A DNA stretch of 64,000 bases from Pseudophaeobacter arcticus DSM 23566 (GTDB lineage: Bacteria; Pseudomonadota; Alphaproteobacteria; Rhodobacterales; Rhodobacteraceae). Within the stretch, counting starts at the first letter, position 1. Each line of letters starts with the position of its first letter. The translations under genes were made by a program, and so were the position numbers. The notes beneath the pieces are model-generated. The model was not told the DNA's origin. It made no database searches and saw only the letters and a program-made list of their open reading frames with translations. Of this stretch, positions 1-9,336 are shown one piece after another. The stretch spans positions 1,776,482 to 1,840,481 of the forward strand of contig NZ_KI421507.1 in the NCBI RefSeq assembly GCF_000473205.1, read 5' to 3'.

Positions 1-636
1 GGCGAATTGCGTGTCACCACCACCTTTGGTTTTGGCACGCTTTGGCTGGCGCCGCGTCTTACCAAACTGTTTGAGCAATATCCCAACCTCAAGATTGACC
101 TGATGCTCGAAGAGCGGGTTCTGGACCTGCCGATGCGCGAGGCTGACGTTGCCATTCGCATGAAAGAGCCAAGTCAGGCTGATCTGGTGCGCAAACGCTT
201 GATGACCGTGCAGATGAAACTCTATGCCTCACGCAAGTATCTGGATCTGAATGGCACGCCCGAAAGTACAGAAGACATCAAAGATCATCGCCTGATCTGT
301 CAAAACCAGCGCTCTGCCCAGGTGGGCTCGGCCTCAGTTCTGGTGCAGCGCCTGTTGACCCACAACCCAGGCTCCCTGCTCACCGTGAACAACTACTTTG
401 GCGTCCTGCAGGGGGTTTTGCACGATCTCGGCATCGGGATTTTGCCGGATTACGTCACCGAGGATTTCCCCGATCTGGTGGAGGTTCTGCCCAATGAATA
501 TAACACCGGCGTGCCGGTCTACCTGGCCTACCCGGAAGAATTGCGCCATTCGCAGCGCGTTTCGGCCTTTCGGGACTTTGTCCAGACCGAAATCATGGCC
601 CATCGCAAACATATGAAAGAGCTGGGCAAATTATAG
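1..636 (+). CDS. LysR-family transcriptional regulator, C-terminal part (5' end outside window)
   Basis: The reading frame is open from the first base and ends at a TAA at 634-636, so only about 211 residues of a protein that is normally near 300 are visible. What remains is the periplasmic-binding-like effector domain of LysR regulators: it opens with the family's RVTTTFGFGTLWLAPRL strand and continues with the DLPMREADVAIRM segment. The N-terminal winged helix-turn-helix must lie upstream. The effector and target genes cannot be told from this fragment. A candidate small RNA and its terminator follow within 200 bases. Confidence 0.9.
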   Translation, partial: GELRVTTTFGFGTLWLAPRLTKLFEQYPNLKIDLMLEERVLDLPMREADVAIRMKEPSQADLVRKRLMTVQMKLYASRKYLDLNGTPESTEDIKDHRLICQNQRSAQVGSASVLVQRLLTHNPGSLLTVNNYFGVLQGVLHDLGIGILPDYVTEDFPDLVEVLPNEYNTGVPVYLAYPEELRHSQRVSAFRDFVQTEIMAHRKHMKELGKL

Positions 637-720
637 CCTCTGTGGCGAAAGACAGAACCATGCCCGCAAGCCATGCAAAAATCGCATAGCGGAAATGCCG
701 CTACACCTGCACTAAACATC

Positions 721-749
721 TTGAAGGGTCAGCATCATAACCCTAAATG
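721..749 (+). promoter_or_regulatory. Candidate sigma70-type promoter of the downstream small RNA
   Basis: TTGAAG at 721-726 and TAAATG at 744-749 are separated by 17 bases, a good spacing for a housekeeping promoter. Transcription would begin near 755, at the foot of the first hairpin of the candidate small RNA. Confidence 0.4.
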
Positions 750-754
750 GGGCC

Positions 755-831
755 TATGAAGACGAGGCGAGAGCCTTACTTCATACCTCCCTGTTGGACT
801 TCGGCCGAGCTTAGTGCTCGGCCTTTTTTTT
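755..831 (+). ncRNA. Candidate small RNA with anti-Shine-Dalgarno linker
   Basis: About 77 nt that would fold into two hairpins. The first pairs TATGAAG (755-761) with CTTCATA (779-785) and has an inner AGGC/GCCT stem. A single-stranded linker containing CCTCCC (786-791) follows, complementary to ribosome-binding sites. The second is the terminator hairpin at 803-823 followed by a run of eight T. This layout resembles the suhB/MmgR-type small RNAs of alphaproteobacteria, a comparison made from memory. A suitable promoter lies just upstream. No open frame explains the conservation-like structure. Confidence 0.5.
803..831 (+). terminator. Rho-independent terminator
   Basis: GGCCGAGC (803-810), loop TTAGT, GCTCGGCC (816-823), then eight T. 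It ends the candidate small RNA and anything reading through from the LysR gene. Confidence 0.9.
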
Positions 832-1109
832 GCCCTTACACCTGTGAACAATGGCTCTGCCCCTTGCAAGCGCCGGGCTTTGCAAATTCGGTGATCGCTG
901 CCGGACCGCCTGAAATTTCAACACTGCCCTTGGGGTCTGCGCAAACTCCGGGCGCCAACAGAACCATTGTTGTATTTTCCCACCCCAATCCTGCAAAAAA
1001 CATCTCTGAGCCATTTCGACGCGATTGCCTCATGAGATACCCCCTTCCCCATCAGGCTGGCATGCTCTAAAAGCCGCCTCAGTAGCACCATGGGGGGCCA
1101 TATCGCGCC

Positions 1110-3275
1110 ATGCAAGAACCAGCCATCACATCCGAACTGATCGCAAGCCACGGCTTGAACGCCGAAGAATACGACATGATCCTCGAGATCATCGGGCGCG
1201 AACCCAGCTTCACCGAACTTGGCATCTTCTCGGCCATGTGGAACGAGCACTGCTCTTACAAATCCTCAAAAAAATGGCTGCGCACCCTGCCGACTGACGG
1301 CCCGCAGGTCATCTGTGGCCCCGGCGAAAATGCCGGCATCGTTGATATCGGCGATGGCGATGCGGTGGTTTTCAAAATGGAAAGCCACAACCACCCCTCT
1401 TATATCGAACCCTATCAGGGGGCGGCGACGGGTGTTGGCGGCATCCTGCGCGATGTCTTTACCATGGGCGCGCGTCCCGTGGCCTCGATGAACTCGCTGT
1501 CCTTTGGCGAGCCCTCCCACCACAAGACCCGTCAGCTGGTCAACGGTGTGGTTGAGGGCGTTGGCGGCTATGGCAACTGCTTTGGCGTGCCCTGCGTCGG
1601 CGGCGAAGTCCGGTTCCACCCAGCCTATAACGGCAACTGCCTGGTCAATGCCTTTGCGGCTGGTCTGGCAAAAACGGATGCGATTTTCTACTCCGCCGCT
1701 TCCGGCGTTGGCATGCCCGTTGTCTATCTCGGCGCCAAGACCGGCCGCGACGGCGTTGGCGGCGCCACCATGGCCTCTGCCGAATTTGACGACACGATCG
1801 AGGAAAAACGCCCCACCGTTCAGGTTGGCGACCCTTTCACCGAAAAACGCCTGATGGAGGCAACGCTGGAGCTGATGCAGACCGGCGCGGTGATCTCGAT
1901 CCAGGATATGGGCGCGGCGGGTCTGACCTGCTCAGCGGTGGAAATGGGCGACAAGGGCAAGCTGGGGATCAAACTGAACCTCGAAGATGTCCCCCAGCGC
2001 GAAGAAAACATGACGGCTTATGAGATGATGCTCTCGGAAAGCCAGGAACGCATGCTGATGGTGCTGAAGCCCGAGCTTGAGGCCGACGCCCGTGCGGTGT
2101 TTGAAAAATGGGACCTGGACTTTGCCATTGTTGGTGAAACCATCGCCGAAGACCGCTTCCTCATCCTGCACAATGGTGAGGTCAAGGCGGATCTGGTCCT
2201 GTCAAAACTCGCCTCCACCGCGCCAGAATATGACCGCCCCTGGGTCCCTACGCCTGCGGCAGTGCCGCTCACCGATGCGGATGTGCCCACCATTGATCCC
2301 ATCGATGGGTTGAAGGCGCTGCTGGCCTCGCCCAACTACGCCGGCAAACAGTGGGTCTACGAGCAATATGACACCACGGTCATGGGCGACACAGCCCGCC
2401 GCCCCGGCGTTGGGGCGGGTATCATCCGGGTGCATGGCACCGACAAACGTCTCGCCTTTACCTCGGATGTGACACCGCGCTACGTCAAGGCAAACCCGGT
2501 TGAGGGTGGCAAACAGGCCGTGGCCGAAGCCTATCGAAATCTGACAGCTGTTGGCGCCAAGCCATTGGCAACAACTGATAACCTGAATTTTGGCAACCCA
2601 GAGAAGCCCGAGATCATGGGCCAGTTTGTTGGCGCCATTCAGGGCATTGGTGAGGCCGTGGCGGCGCTGGATATGCCCATCGTGTCGGGCAATGTCTCGC
2701 TCTACAATGAAACCGACGGTCAGGGCATTCTGCCGACGCCGACCATTGGCGCCGTTGGTCTGATTGCTGCAGGCGAAGAGGCCATCATCGGCCAAGCCCG
2801 CGACGGTCATATTGCGCTGCTGATCGGCGAAACCCTGGGCCATCTGGGCCAATCTGCCCTGCTGGCAGAGGTGTTTAACCGCGAAGACGGCGATGCCCCT
2901 GCGGTTGATCTGGCGGCGGAAAAGCGCAACGGGGAATTCATCCGTGCCAACCGCGGCTTGATCAAGGCCTGTACTGATCTGAGCGATGGCGGTCTGGCAC
3001 TGGCGGCGTTTGAGCTGGCCGAAGAAGCAGGTGTTGGCGTCCAGATCGACGCAGGCGACACCCCGACCCTGTTTGGGGAAGATCAGGCGCGCTATCTGGT
3101 GGCCTGCAACTTTGACCAGGCCGAAGGTCTGATGCTGGCAGCTGGCAAGGCAGGTGTCACCCTGACCACCGTAGGCAAATTTACCGGCGACAGCGTCAAA
3201 ATTGGTGGCTCCGAGGCGCCGCTGGCTGAATTGCAAGCGGTCTTCCGGGCGGGCTTTGCTGACGCGGTGGCGTAA
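1110..3275 (+). CDS. purL: Phosphoribosylformylglycinamidine synthase, large subunit PurL
   Basis: Purine biosynthesis, step 4: ATP-dependent conversion of FGAR and ammonia to FGAM. At 721 residues this is the short PurL that works with separate PurS and PurQ, neither of which is in the window. The characteristic stretch [21 protein letters not shown] lies near residue 90, followed by [14 protein letters not shown], and the two AIRS-like halves can both be followed (second half from about residue 400). The ATG at 1110 follows the G-rich stretch GGGGGG at 1091-1096, a rather distant ribosome site. The 280 bases upstream hold no other gene. A hairpin at 3306-3332 follows the stop. Confidence 0.97.
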   Translation: MQEPAITSELIASHGLNAEEYDMILEIIGREPSFTELGIFSAMWNEHCSYKSSKKWLRTLPTDGPQVICGPGENAGIVDIGDGDAVVFKMESHNHPSYIEPYQGAATGVGGILRDVFTMGARPVASMNSLSFGEPSHHKTRQLVNGVVEGVGGYGNCFGVPCVGGEVRFHPAYNGNCLVNAFAAGLAKTDAIFYSAASGVGMPVVYLGAKTGRDGVGGATMASAEFDDTIEEKRPTVQVGDPFTEKRLMEATLELMQTGAVISIQDMGAAGLTCSAVEMGDKGKLGIKLNLEDVPQREENMTAYEMMLSESQERMLMVLKPELEADARAVFEKWDLDFAIVGETIAEDRFLILHNGEVKADLVLSKLASTAPEYDRPWVPTPAAVPLTDADVPTIDPIDGLKALLASPNYAGKQWVYEQYDTTVMGDTARRPGVGAGIIRVHGTDKRLAFTSDVTPRYVKANPVEGGKQAVAEAYRNLTAVGAKPLATTDNLNFGNPEKPEIMGQFVGAIQGIGEAVAALDMPIVSGNVSLYNETDGQGILPTPTIGAVGLIAAGEEAIIGQARDGHIALLIGETLGHLGQSALLAEVFNREDGDAPAVDLAAEKRNGEFIRANRGLIKACTDLSDGGLALAAFELAEEAGVGVQIDAGDTPTLFGEDQARYLVACNFDQAEGLMLAAGKAGVTLTTVGKFTGDSVKIGGSEAPLAELQAVFRAGFADAVA

Positions 3276-3305
3276 AACCGCGCCGCACTCGCTCTGTATC
3301 TCATC

Positions 3306-3335
3306 AAAGGCGCGCAAAACCAGCGCGCCTTTGCG
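3306..3335 (+). terminator. Terminator-like hairpin after purL
   Basis: AAAGGCGCGC (3306-3315), loop of seven, GCGCGCCTTT (3323-3332). The stem is strong but the T tract is only three bases, so termination may be partial. Confidence 0.55.
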
Positions 3336-3450
3336 CGTATTACTGACCACCCTCCGCCCTATTTGTGCTGATTACAGTGGCCTTGAGTGCTTGCACTACC
3401 CCCAAGGCCACCCTAAGTTTCAAGCAAGACCAAAGCCAAGGATCACCCCT

Positions 3451-3687
3451 ATGCCAATGCAAGCTCAAGAAATCGAAGACCTCCTGCGCCAGTCCTTTCC
3501 GGATGCGGAAATCCAGGTCGCAGGCCAGGATGGGGTTCATATGTCCGCCATGGTGGTGGATGAGAGTTTTCGGGGCAAAAACCGGGTGCAGCAGCAGCGC
3601 GCAGTCTATGCCGCGCTCAAGGGCAAAATGGACGGCGCCAACGGAGAGTTGCACGCCCTGGCCCTGACCACCAAGGCGCCTGAGTGA
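3451..3687 (+). CDS. BolA family protein
   Basis: A 78-residue BolA/IbaG-like protein. The core VVDESFRGKNRVQQQRAVY, followed by the GELHALAL strand, is the family's helix-turn-helix-like signature. BolA proteins bind monothiol glutaredoxins through a shared [2Fe-2S] cluster and act in iron sensing or Fe-S trafficking. The matching CGFS glutaredoxin gene lies about 115 bases downstream, which supports the assignment. The ATG at 3451 was chosen because it gives the normal family length; the frame itself is open much further upstream, into the purL end. The usual alphaproteobacterial arrangement has purS/purQ/purL close by, as here. Confidence 0.93.
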   Translation: MPMQAQEIEDLLRQSFPDAEIQVAGQDGVHMSAMVVDESFRGKNRVQQQRAVYAALKGKMDGANGELHALALTTKAPE

Positions 3688-3851
3688 ACAAAATCTTGAT
3701 CGTCATTGCTGCTCTGGCAGTGCTGGCGGTCTGGATTTATTTTGAACTCGAGCCATATATCGAACAAGACCGCGACAGGCGGAACCGCCGAAAGGAAAAG
3801 ACAGATGAGCGACGCAAAGACCCGCATCGACGAAACCGTAAAAGCCAATGA
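3684..3851 (+). CDS. Possible small membrane-anchored protein between bolA and grxD
   Basis: A 55-codon frame whose GTG start overlaps the bolA stop (GTGA). The N-terminus reads NKILIVIAALAVLAVWIYF, a convincing single membrane helix, followed by a very basic tail rich in Arg and Lys. Its last 47 bases overlap the start of grxD in another frame, which counts against it, although the ATGA-like coupling and the hydrophobic pattern favour it. It is not a family I recognise. The alternative is chance coding in the bolA-grxD spacer. Confidence 0.4.
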   Translation: MNKILIVIAALAVLAVWIYFELEPYIEQDRDRRNRRKEKTDERRKDPHRRNRKSQ

Positions 3852-4167
3852 CGTTGTGCTCTTCATGAAGGGCAACAAGGACATGCCCCAGTGCGGGTTC
3901 TCCTCGCGCGTGGCTGGCGTGCTGAATTATATCGGCGTTGATTACACCGATGTAAACGTGCTGGCCGACGAAGAAATCCGCGCCGGCATCAAGGAATATT
4001 CCGACTGGCCCACCATTCCGCAGCTCTACATCAAGGGTGAGTTTGTCGGCGGTTGCGACATCATCACCGAGATGACGCTTTCGGGTGAACTGGACGGTCT
4101 GTTTGCCGATAACAAAATCGCCTTTGACAAGGACGCCGCAGACAAGATCCGCGAAGCCAACGGCTAA
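3805..4167 (+). CDS. grxD: Monothiol glutaredoxin, Grx4/GrxD family
   Basis: A 120-residue monothiol glutaredoxin with the active-site motif CGFS in KDMPQCGFSSRV, plus the WPTIPQLY and GGCDII glutathione-binding segments. Proteins of this class carry a glutathione-ligated [2Fe-2S] cluster and partner BolA in iron homeostasis; they have little reductase activity. The start at 3805 is preceded by AAAGGAAAAG and gives the standard length, although the frame stays open to 3706. It probably shares a transcript with bolA. The gene is followed by a strong terminator shared with the convergent zapA operon. Confidence 0.95.
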   Translation: MSDAKTRIDETVKANDVVLFMKGNKDMPQCGFSSRVAGVLNYIGVDYTDVNVLADEEIRAGIKEYSDWPTIPQLYIKGEFVGGCDIITEMTLSGELDGLFADNKIAFDKDAADKIREANG

Positions 4168-4222
4168 ACATCCCCCCACCCGGCCCGCAGTTTCCATGTC
4201 ACGCCGGGACCTGCACAGATAC

Positions 4223-4260
4223 AAAAGCCCTTTCCGGCAGATACCGGAAGGGGCTTTTTG
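4223..4260. terminator. Bidirectional terminator between grxD and zapA
   Basis: AAAAGCCCTTTCCGG pairs with CCGGAAGGGGCTTTTT around a six-base loop. A-rich and T-rich flanks on both sides let it serve grxD on the plus strand and the convergent zapA operon on the minus strand. Confidence 0.9.
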
Positions 4261-4346
4261 TTGCTTGCAAGAAACGTTCCCAGATCACCCAGGTTCACAC
4301 AGATTTCACGCGGGATCGCCCCATGTTCACCTGATGCAGCCCAAGC

Positions 4347-4745
4347 CTATTCAGCTGCGGATTTTTCTTCGATCTGTTGCGCCAAGGATTCGGCGCGGGC
4401 CGCCAGTTCCGCCAGGGCTTCGGGCACTTGTGGTGGCACAACAGGCACCTCGATGCGCTCGGGCTCGGGGGCGGGCGTGTTTTTCAACGCTTCCAGCTCT
4501 GCCACGCGCTCTGCCAGTTCGGCCTCCACCTCTTTGATGCGATCCTCGACGGCTGCGGTTTTATCGGCCAGCATCAGACCCGCCATCAACAGCATCCGCG
4601 CCTCGGGCATCCGGCCAATCTGATCCGACAGGACCTGGGCTTCGTCATCCAGCATCTTGGCGGCGGAATGCAGATAGCTTTCTTCGCCCAACTGGCAGGA
4701 GACTTCAAATCCACGCCCACCGATATGAATAGTTACTTCTGGCAT
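4347..4745 (-). CDS. zapA: Cell division protein ZapA
   Basis: A 132-residue ZapA-like protein. The N-terminal globular part (MPEVTIHIGGRGFEVSC...) precedes a helix and the coiled coil around residues 60-95, then a Pro/Glu-rich extension typical of rhodobacteral homologues. ZapA cross-links FtsZ filaments at the division ring. Its start codon overlaps the stop of the upstream coiled-coil gene, so the two are translationally coupled. The gene sits divergent from tkt. Confidence 0.88.
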   Translation of the reverse strand: MPEVTIHIGGRGFEVSCQLGEESYLHSAAKMLDDEAQVLSDQIGRMPEARMLLMAGLMLADKTAAVEDRIKEVEAELAERVAELEALKNTPAPEPERIEVPVVPPQVPEALAELAARAESLAQQIEEKSAAE

Positions 4746-5524
4746 CAGACTTCTTCCCCTTCCGGCAGGTTTTGTTCTGGCAGGGTTTGTGCATTGGCCA
4801 ACAGCGGTTCGAGCTTGGCCAGCACCGCATTCACCTGCGCCTGTTCGTTGGCCTGGGCCGCACGCAGGGCTTCGTTGGTGCTGTGCAACGCATCATTGGC
4901 AAGGCGCAGCTCATCCAGCTGAGCCTGGAACTCATGGTCCTTGGGCACCACAGCGGCCGCCGCCTGTGCCTCGGTCAGCTGCGCCTTCAGCGCGGAAATT
5001 TCCGCCTCCAGCGCCGCCTGATCCACCGCGCCCCCGACATCGCCTGCCATGTCCCCCGAAGAGGCTTCCTCGACCTGGGTCAGCAACTGCTGGTGAGCGT
5101 TTTTTAGATCGGTGAGTTCGGTTTCCAGAGCTTCCTTTTCAGCCGCCATACCGTTGCCTGCGCTTTCCAGCGCCCCTTTCAGCCGGGTAATTTCCAGCTT
5201 CAAAGCATCCTTTTCATCGGTATTGCCGACCTCATTGCGCAACAGTTCCAGCTCTGCCTGCAGCGCGGCCATGTCGCCATTGTCAGCAGCAGGTGCAGCC
5301 TGCTCTGCCTCTTTGAGACGGCTGTGCAGCACCTTCACCCGTTCCTCAAGCTGGGAATTGGCGGTTTTTTCTTCTTCCAGCGCGCGCTCCAGATCGGAAT
5401 TATCCGCAGCAGCCCGGGCCTCTTCCTTGGCCTCGACGCGGGCCTGCTCCAGCTTTTCAACCCCCGAGCCAATCCGCTCCATGGCGGCTAGAATACGTCC
5501 CTGCAACTCTTCGATCTGCGTCAT
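4745..5524 (-). CDS. Coiled-coil protein cotranscribed with zapA
   Basis: 259 residues, almost entirely predicted coiled coil: heptad-rich, acidic, with long Glu/Ala/Leu/Gln stretches from about residue 1 to 240 and no signal peptide or membrane helix. The stop overlaps the zapA ATG. I do not recognise a named family. The position and shape suggest a cytoskeletal or division-ring accessory protein, functionally comparable to ZapB, but that is inference from context. The likely start is the ATG at 5522-5524. Confidence 0.8.
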   Translation of the reverse strand: MTQIEELQGRILAAMERIGSGVEKLEQARVEAKEEARAAADNSDLERALEEEKTANSQLEERVKVLHSRLKEAEQAAPAADNGDMAALQAELELLRNEVGNTDEKDALKLEITRLKGALESAGNGMAAEKEALETELTDLKNAHQQLLTQVEEASSGDMAGDVGGAVDQAALEAEISALKAQLTEAQAAAAVVPKDHEFQAQLDELRLANDALHSTNEALRAAQANEQAQVNAVLAKLEPLLANAQTLPEQNLPEGEEV

Positions 5525-5789
5525 ACCTGTCCCTCACCCCTCATCACTTCTGCTGGTGCCTGCCTCTGTGTCCTGTGCAGCACCTGCTGGCCGTCAGCGC
5601 GAATCGCTTTACACCAGCCGCGTTGCCAACAGCTTAACGAAGTCAGGAGTAAAACACCCCCTCTTTGCTTTCAAGCACTTGCAGCCATGACTTCGCCTTC
5701 CCGGCAGGGAATGGCGCAGAAAGCTTGATCTTTGGGCTGTCACTGCTATTGAGCGGCGGACCAGCCTGGTAACCCAAAGGAAAACTTCA

Positions 5790-7811
5790 GTGGATCTGAC
5801 AGCCCTGCGCACCGCCAACCCCGAACATTGGAACAAGGCCGCCGCCATTCGCGCGCTTGCCCTTGACGCCGTCGCCGCCGCCAACTCCGGCCACACCGGT
5901 ATGCCCGTCGGCATGGCCGATGTCGCCACCGTGCTGTTTGAAAAGCACCTGAAGTTTGATGTCGCGGCCCCCCAGTGGCCAGACCGGGACCGCTTCATCC
6001 TCTCTGCCGGTCACGGCTCGATGCTGATTTATTCCCTGTTGTACCTGTGCGGCGACAAACAGGTGACACTGGACCAGATCAAAAATTTCCGCCAGATGGG
6101 GGCGCTGACAGCGGGCCACCCGGAAAACTTCCTGCTCGACGCGGTTGAGACCACCACCGGCCCGCTGGGTCAGGGGATTTCTAACGCTGTTGGCTTTGCC
6201 ATGGCCGAAGAAATGCAGCGCGCCCAATATGGCCGCAAGGTTGTCGATCACCACACCTATGTCATCGCCGGCGATGGCTGCCTGATGGAAGGCATCAGCC
6301 AAGAGGCCATCGGCCTGGCTGGCCGTCATTCGCTCGGCAAGCTGATTGTGCTGTGGGACAACAACAACATCACCATCGACGGCACTGTTGAGCTCTCGGA
6401 CCGCACCAACCAGGTGCAGCGCTTCCGCGCCTCTGGTTGGCAAGTGATCGAGATCGACGGCCACGACCCCGTTGCCATCGACGAAGCGCTGACAGCCGCC
6501 AAGAAATCGAAGAAACCTTCGATGATTGCCTGCAAAACTCATATCGCTTTGGGCCATGCCGCACAGGACACCTCCAAGGGCCACGGCGCGCTCACGGATG
6601 CGGATCAGATGGCCGCCGCCAAGGCCGCCTATGGCTGGACAACCGGCCCCTTTGAGGTTCCCGCCGATATCAAATCCCAGTGGGAAGCCATCGGTGCCCG
6701 TGGCGCGACAGAACGCGCAGCCTGGGAGGCCCGCTTTGCCGAGGTCTCGCAGCAGAAACAGGACCGTTTCAACCGCGCCTATGCGCTGGACGCTCCCAAA
6801 AAGCTGTCGGCCACCATCAAGGCGCTGAAAAAGCAGGTGTCTGAAGCGCAACCAAAGGTTGCCACCCGCAAGGCCTCTGAAATGGCTTTGGAGGTGATCA
6901 ACCCGATCATGCACGAAACCGTGGGTGGCTCGGCTGACCTCACTGGATCGAACAATACCAAAACCGGCGATCTGGGTGTGTTTGACACCGACAACCGCAA
7001 GGGCCGCTACGTCTATTGGGGCATCCGCGAGCACGGTATGGCCGCCGCGATGAACGGCATGGTGCTGCACGGCGGCATCCGCGCCTATGGCGGCACCTTC
7101 TTCTGCTTCACCGACTACGCCCGCCCCGCCATGCGTCTCGCGGCGCTGATGAAGATCCCGACAGTGTTTGTGATGACTCACGACAGCATCGGCGTTGGCG
7201 AAGATGGCCCAACCCACCAGCCGGTTGAGCATCTGGCAATCTGCCGCGCCACGCCCAACACCTATGTGTTCCGCCCTGCGGATGCGGTTGAGGCAGCTGA
7301 GGCCTGGGAAGTGGCCCTCACCGAGAAGGACACCCCTTCGGTGATGACCCTGACCCGTCAGAACCTGCCCACCCTGCGCACCGAGCACAAGCTGAGCAAC
7401 CTCACCGCCAAGGGCGCCTATGTGCTGGCCGAGGCGACCGGCAAGCGTCAGGCCATCCTGATCGCCACCGGGTCCGAGGTGTCATTGGCGATGGAAGCCA
7501 AGGCCAAACTGGAAGCCGAAGGCATCGGCACCCGCGTGGTTTCCATGCCCTGCATGGAGCTGTTTGCCGCCCAGGACGAAGCCTACCGCCGCAAGGTCCT
7601 GCCCGCAGGCCCCGTGCGCGTCGGCATCGAGGCCGCAATGCGGGCCGGCGGCTGGGATCGCTGGTTGATGGGCGAACGTGGTCAGGACAAAAAGGCCGGA
7701 TTTATCGGCATGGACCGCTTTGGTGCCTCGGCGCCCGCAGGTGAGTTGTTCGAAAAATTCGGCATCACCGCCGAGGCCACCGTTGCCAAGGTAAAAGAGC
7801 TGCTGGGGTAA
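5790..7811 (+). CDS. tkt: Transketolase
   Basis: A 673-residue thiamine-diphosphate enzyme that moves two-carbon units between sugar phosphates in the pentose phosphate and Calvin-type pathways. The thiamine-binding motif GDGCLMEG...[10 protein letters not shown] lies near residues 160-190. The substrate-binding segment around GHPENF and the pyrimidine-domain EHGM motif ([12 protein letters not shown], near residue 412) are intact. Translation starts at a GTG (5790), with AAGGAAAA just upstream; no in-frame ATG would fit the family's N-terminus. A strong terminator follows. Confidence 0.97.
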   Translation: MDLTALRTANPEHWNKAAAIRALALDAVAAANSGHTGMPVGMADVATVLFEKHLKFDVAAPQWPDRDRFILSAGHGSMLIYSLLYLCGDKQVTLDQIKNFRQMGALTAGHPENFLLDAVETTTGPLGQGISNAVGFAMAEEMQRAQYGRKVVDHHTYVIAGDGCLMEGISQEAIGLAGRHSLGKLIVLWDNNNITIDGTVELSDRTNQVQRFRASGWQVIEIDGHDPVAIDEALTAAKKSKKPSMIACKTHIALGHAAQDTSKGHGALTDADQMAAAKAAYGWTTGPFEVPADIKSQWEAIGARGATERAAWEARFAEVSQQKQDRFNRAYALDAPKKLSATIKALKKQVSEAQPKVATRKASEMALEVINPIMHETVGGSADLTGSNNTKTGDLGVFDTDNRKGRYVYWGIREHGMAAAMNGMVLHGGIRAYGGTFFCFTDYARPAMRLAALMKIPTVFVMTHDSIGVGEDGPTHQPVEHLAICRATPNTYVFRPADAVEAAEAWEVALTEKDTPSVMTLTRQNLPTLRTEHKLSNLTAKGAYVLAEATGKRQAILIATGSEVSLAMEAKAKLEAEGIGTRVVSMPCMELFAAQDEAYRRKVLPAGPVRVGIEAAMRAGGWDRWLMGERGQDKKAGFIGMDRFGASAPAGELFEKFGITAEATVAKVKELLG

Positions 7812-7833
7812 AACCACAGTTTAGTAAGACCAC

Positions 7834-7862
7834 AAAGGGCACCCAAATGGGTGCCCTTTTTT
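7834..7862 (+). terminator. Rho-independent terminator of tkt
   Basis: AAAGGGCACCC, loop AAAT, GGGTGCCC followed by six T. The stem is perfect. Confidence 0.95.
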
Positions 7863-7960
7863 GTCATGTTTTTTGTCATGTAATGTCAGCTAGGCGGACA
7901 GTGCTGCTTTTGAACCCATTCAGAAAAACCATCGCGTCCGAACCGAGGGGTGGGAAGCAA

Positions 7961-8012
7961 AGCGCCCGCCCCGTGGGGGCGGTTCGGGCGCTGCCAAAGC
8001 GGCGCTTTGGCA
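7961..8012. repeat. Pair of adjacent palindromes (REP-like)
   Basis: Two hairpins stand head to tail in the tkt-DUF808 spacer. GCGCCCGCCCC pairs imperfectly with GGGGCGGTTCGGGCGC (7962-7991), and TGCCAAAGC pairs exactly with GCTTTGGCA (7992-8012). They are too far from any stop and too T-poor to be ordinary terminators. They look like a repetitive extragenic palindrome; no second copy was seen in this window. Confidence 0.5.
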
Positions 8013-8122
8013 ATTGGCGAAACACCTGATTGTGGCAGCCATTGAAGGCTCGCTATGTGAACAAATCTACCAAATTGAGCGGCTCATACCACGCCAATTC
8101 ACACCATAGAACTTTGACAGTT

Positions 8123-9094
8123 TTAGTGGCTTGCTTTCGCGCTTGTGAACATACCCATCACCGGCCCGATCACCTTGGTCGCTATGGGGATCAGCGCCAG
8201 CCCTAGGGTCACGCCAAAGATGCCGTCCATGGTGGCCTTGGCGCTCCATTCGACAAATCCGGCCCAGCCTGCAGGCACCGCGTGACCTGCGGCATAGGCG
8301 AGGTCATGGATATGATGGCCCAACCAGCCAAAGCCCAGAACCTCCAGCCCGTGGATGATGATGGATCCACCAACCCAGAGCATCGCGGCGGTGCCCACAA
8401 CAGACAACAGCCACATCAGCACCGGCATGAATTTCACCATGCCGCGCCCCAGCCCACGACCAATGGGCGTTGGCGCATTCTGAGTGAGGAACAGGCCCAC
8501 ATCGTCCATCTTGACGATCAGCGCCACCGATCCATAGACCGCAAGCGTCACGCCGATGCCCACAACCGCCAGCGTCGCCGCCTGCATCCAGACATTGGGG
8601 GCCTCAATCGCCGCCAGGGCGATGGTCATGATCTCGGCCGAGAGGATAAAATCGGTCTTGATGGCGCCTTTGATCTTTTGCTCTTCCAGATGGCCTGGGT
8701 CCTTGATGCTCATGTCCTGCTCGATCTCATGGCTGGCATGGGGAAAGAACACATGAAAGATCTTTTCGGCGCCTTCAAAGCACAGATAGCTGCCGCCCAG
8801 CATCAACAGCGGGGTGATGGCCCAGGGGGCAAAATTTGCCAAGAGCATCGCCACTGGCATCAACAGCACCAGCTTGTTGAACAGCGATCCACGGGTGATG
8901 CGCCAGATGATCGGCAACTCGCGCGCGGGATCAAAGCCTTGCACATATTTTGGCGCCACAGCCGCGTCATCGATGATCACCCCGGCAGTTTTGGCTCCGG
9001 CCTTGCCCGCTGCCGCCGCCACATCATCAACCGAGGTCGCCGCCACTTTGGCAATGCCTGCCACATCATCCAGCAAAGCCAGCAAACCGCTCAT
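8123..9094 (-). CDS. DUF808 family inner-membrane protein
   Basis: 323 residues, opening with the family signature MSGLLALLDDVAGIAKVAA and followed by the conserved KVVGVVIDDAAV-like stretch (here KTAGVIIDDAAVAPKYVQG). Several hydrophobic segments (about 85-115, 165-200, 215-250, 270-315) indicate a multi-pass membrane protein. The E. coli relative is YedI; its biochemical function is not known. The 240-base spacer before gap holds the repeated sites described at 9160-9246, which could act on both divergent genes. Confidence 0.9.
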   Translation of the reverse strand: MSGLLALLDDVAGIAKVAATSVDDVAAAAGKAGAKTAGVIIDDAAVAPKYVQGFDPARELPIIWRITRGSLFNKLVLLMPVAMLLANFAPWAITPLLMLGGSYLCFEGAEKIFHVFFPHASHEIEQDMSIKDPGHLEEQKIKGAIKTDFILSAEIMTIALAAIEAPNVWMQAATLAVVGIGVTLAVYGSVALIVKMDDVGLFLTQNAPTPIGRGLGRGMVKFMPVLMWLLSVVGTAAMLWVGGSIIIHGLEVLGFGWLGHHIHDLAYAAGHAVPAGWAGFVEWSAKATMDGIFGVTLGLALIPIATKVIGPVMGMFTSAKASH

Positions 9095-9159
9095 GTCAAA
9101 AACCCTTATTTGTGCCGCGCATGTGTTTGCAACCTACCCTATCTGTGCCGGGTGACAAG

Positions 9160-9246
9160 CGTTAGCGCCACCGATCTACATGCCGCTATTTCCGTTAACG
9201 CCACCGGGTAAAATCGTTAACGCCACCGGCATGGTTTTGCGCTAAC
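9160..9246. promoter_or_regulatory. Array of three direct GTTARCGCCACCG sites plus an inverted half-site
   Basis: CGTTAGCGCCACCG at 9160-9173 and CGTTAACGCCACCG at 9193-9206 and 9215-9228 are spaced 33 and 22 bases apart, about three and two helical turns, so they lie on the same DNA face. GCGCTAAC at 9239-9246 supplies the inverted half. The GTTAGCG/CGCTAAC half-site resembles LacI-family operators such as those of CceR, which controls central carbon genes in Rhodobacterales. That attribution is inference. The array sits between DUF808 and gap. Confidence 0.55.
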
Positions 9247-9336
9247 ATGCTGTGTTTTCGCTATATTTGCCCCTTTAGCAGGAAACCAATGAGGTCTATA
9301 CGCGACATCAAGATTTGCTCGCCTGGAGATATGCTC

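Noticed and set aside
2202..3350. Long minus-strand frame opposite purL (382 codons) and similar ones opposite tkt and mmsA
   Set aside because: They are mirror frames caused by the codon bias of strong plus-strand genes, with no protein-like features.
4168..4346. Possible 6S RNA downstream of zapA
   Set aside because: 6S RNA is often encoded near zapA, but the spacer here is short and I could not build the long closing helix with a central bubble. Only the bidirectional terminator is convincing.
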